NCBI GenBank assembly: GCA_900538575.1
Contig: UPZA01000028.1
Coordinates: 1-12,800 of the forward strand
From: an uncultured Ruminococcus sp.
Lineage (GTDB): Bacteria > Bacillota > Clostridia > Oscillospirales > Ruminococcaceae
Reading direction: 5' to 3'
DNA length: 12,800 nucleotides
Part shown: positions 12,690 through 12,800 of the stretch, in pieces
Position numbering within the stretch: the first letter of the stretch is position 1
Layout of the letters: each line of letters opens with the position of its first letter
Translations under genes and position numbers: made by a program
The notes under the pieces: generated by a model
Seen by the model: the letters and a program-made list of their open reading frames with translations, nothing else
What the model was told of the DNA's origin: nothing
The model's database searches: none

Positions 12690-12799
12690 GCATATTTGAG
12701 AAAGATAATCTCAGATATGCTCTTTGTAAATATAAAAAATAGTACACAAAATTTCAAGGACCGTTTTGTCTGATATCACGAAAGTGATGTTAAACAAAG
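12690..12799. repeat. Two long hairpins at the right edge
   Basis: GCATATTTGAGA (12690-12701) faces TCTCAGATATGC (12709-12720), 12 pairs with one G-U. TTTTGTCTGATATCAC (12764-12779), loop GAAA, then GTGATGTTAAACAAAG (12784-12799) gives 15 of 16 pairs including wobbles, closed by a GNRA-type tetraloop. Neither has a U-run inside the window. Function unknown. Confidence 0.5.
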
Positions 12800-12800
12800 C

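Noticed and set aside
12511..12747. 78-residue minus-strand ORF at the right edge
   Set aside because: It runs across a terminator, the tRNA remnant and a hairpin, has phenylalanine-rich non-protein-like composition, and no ribosome site.
1..12800. CRISPR array, phage structural genes, toxin-antitoxin pair or retron
   Set aside because: No regularly spaced repeats, no phage head or tail motifs, no reverse transcriptase motif, and no small gene pair with recognisable toxin or antitoxin features.

Overview
The window looks like chromosome from a spore-forming, AT-rich Clostridia-type Firmicute. It carries a spoIIP gene, strong AGGAGG ribosome sites, textbook -35/-10 promoters with 17-base spacers, and an rplM-rpsI operon with a structured leader. 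The left 5.9 kb is more GC-rich, carries mobilization and integration genes, and reads as a decayed foreign element. The right 6.9 kb is ordinary, mostly intact chromosome.

Layout. Positions 1-340 hold two IS3-family transposase remnants fused in inverted orientation. Positions 424-5919 look like a dead integrative mobilizable element inserted at the 3' end of rpsI. Its proposed ends are two ~40-base, ~75% identical copies of the rpsI tail, and both ends carry GTTGAAC repeats. Inside, left to right, are a type IIG restriction-modification relic (minus strand, four in-frame stops), a truncated and frameshifted DUF3987 helicase/primase-like gene, three small ORFs including an excisionase-like HTH protein, a frameshifted CHC2 zinc-finger primase gene, a hairpin-rich oriT candidate, a MobV/Pre relaxase gene with an amber codon at position 9, and the frameshifted C-terminal third of a tyrosine integrase. 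Every large gene in the element is broken while the neighbouring chromosomal genes are open, which argues for real decay rather than sequencing error.

Chromosomal part. The operon rplM-rpsI (minus) has a recognisable promoter and an L13-type leader. A flavoredoxin-like flavin reductase follows, then an ABC-transporter relic (decayed ATPase plus permease tail), a YitT-family membrane protein, and a membrane-anchored polysaccharide deacetylase (all minus). The deacetylase gene diverges from spoIIP (plus) across a region with two perfect palindromes. A one-TM protein of unknown function follows spoIIP and overlaps tail-to-tail with a permuted NlpC/P60-like gene. A tRNA-Arg(CCG) with its own promoter and terminator comes next, then a tRNA 3' remnant and two long hairpins at the right edge.

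I see no clear new defence or signalling system. The most informative signals are the degenerate att-like duplication at rpsI, the substitution-only decay of the restriction gene, the hairpin array before the relaxase gene, and the palindromes between the deacetylase gene and spoIIP.
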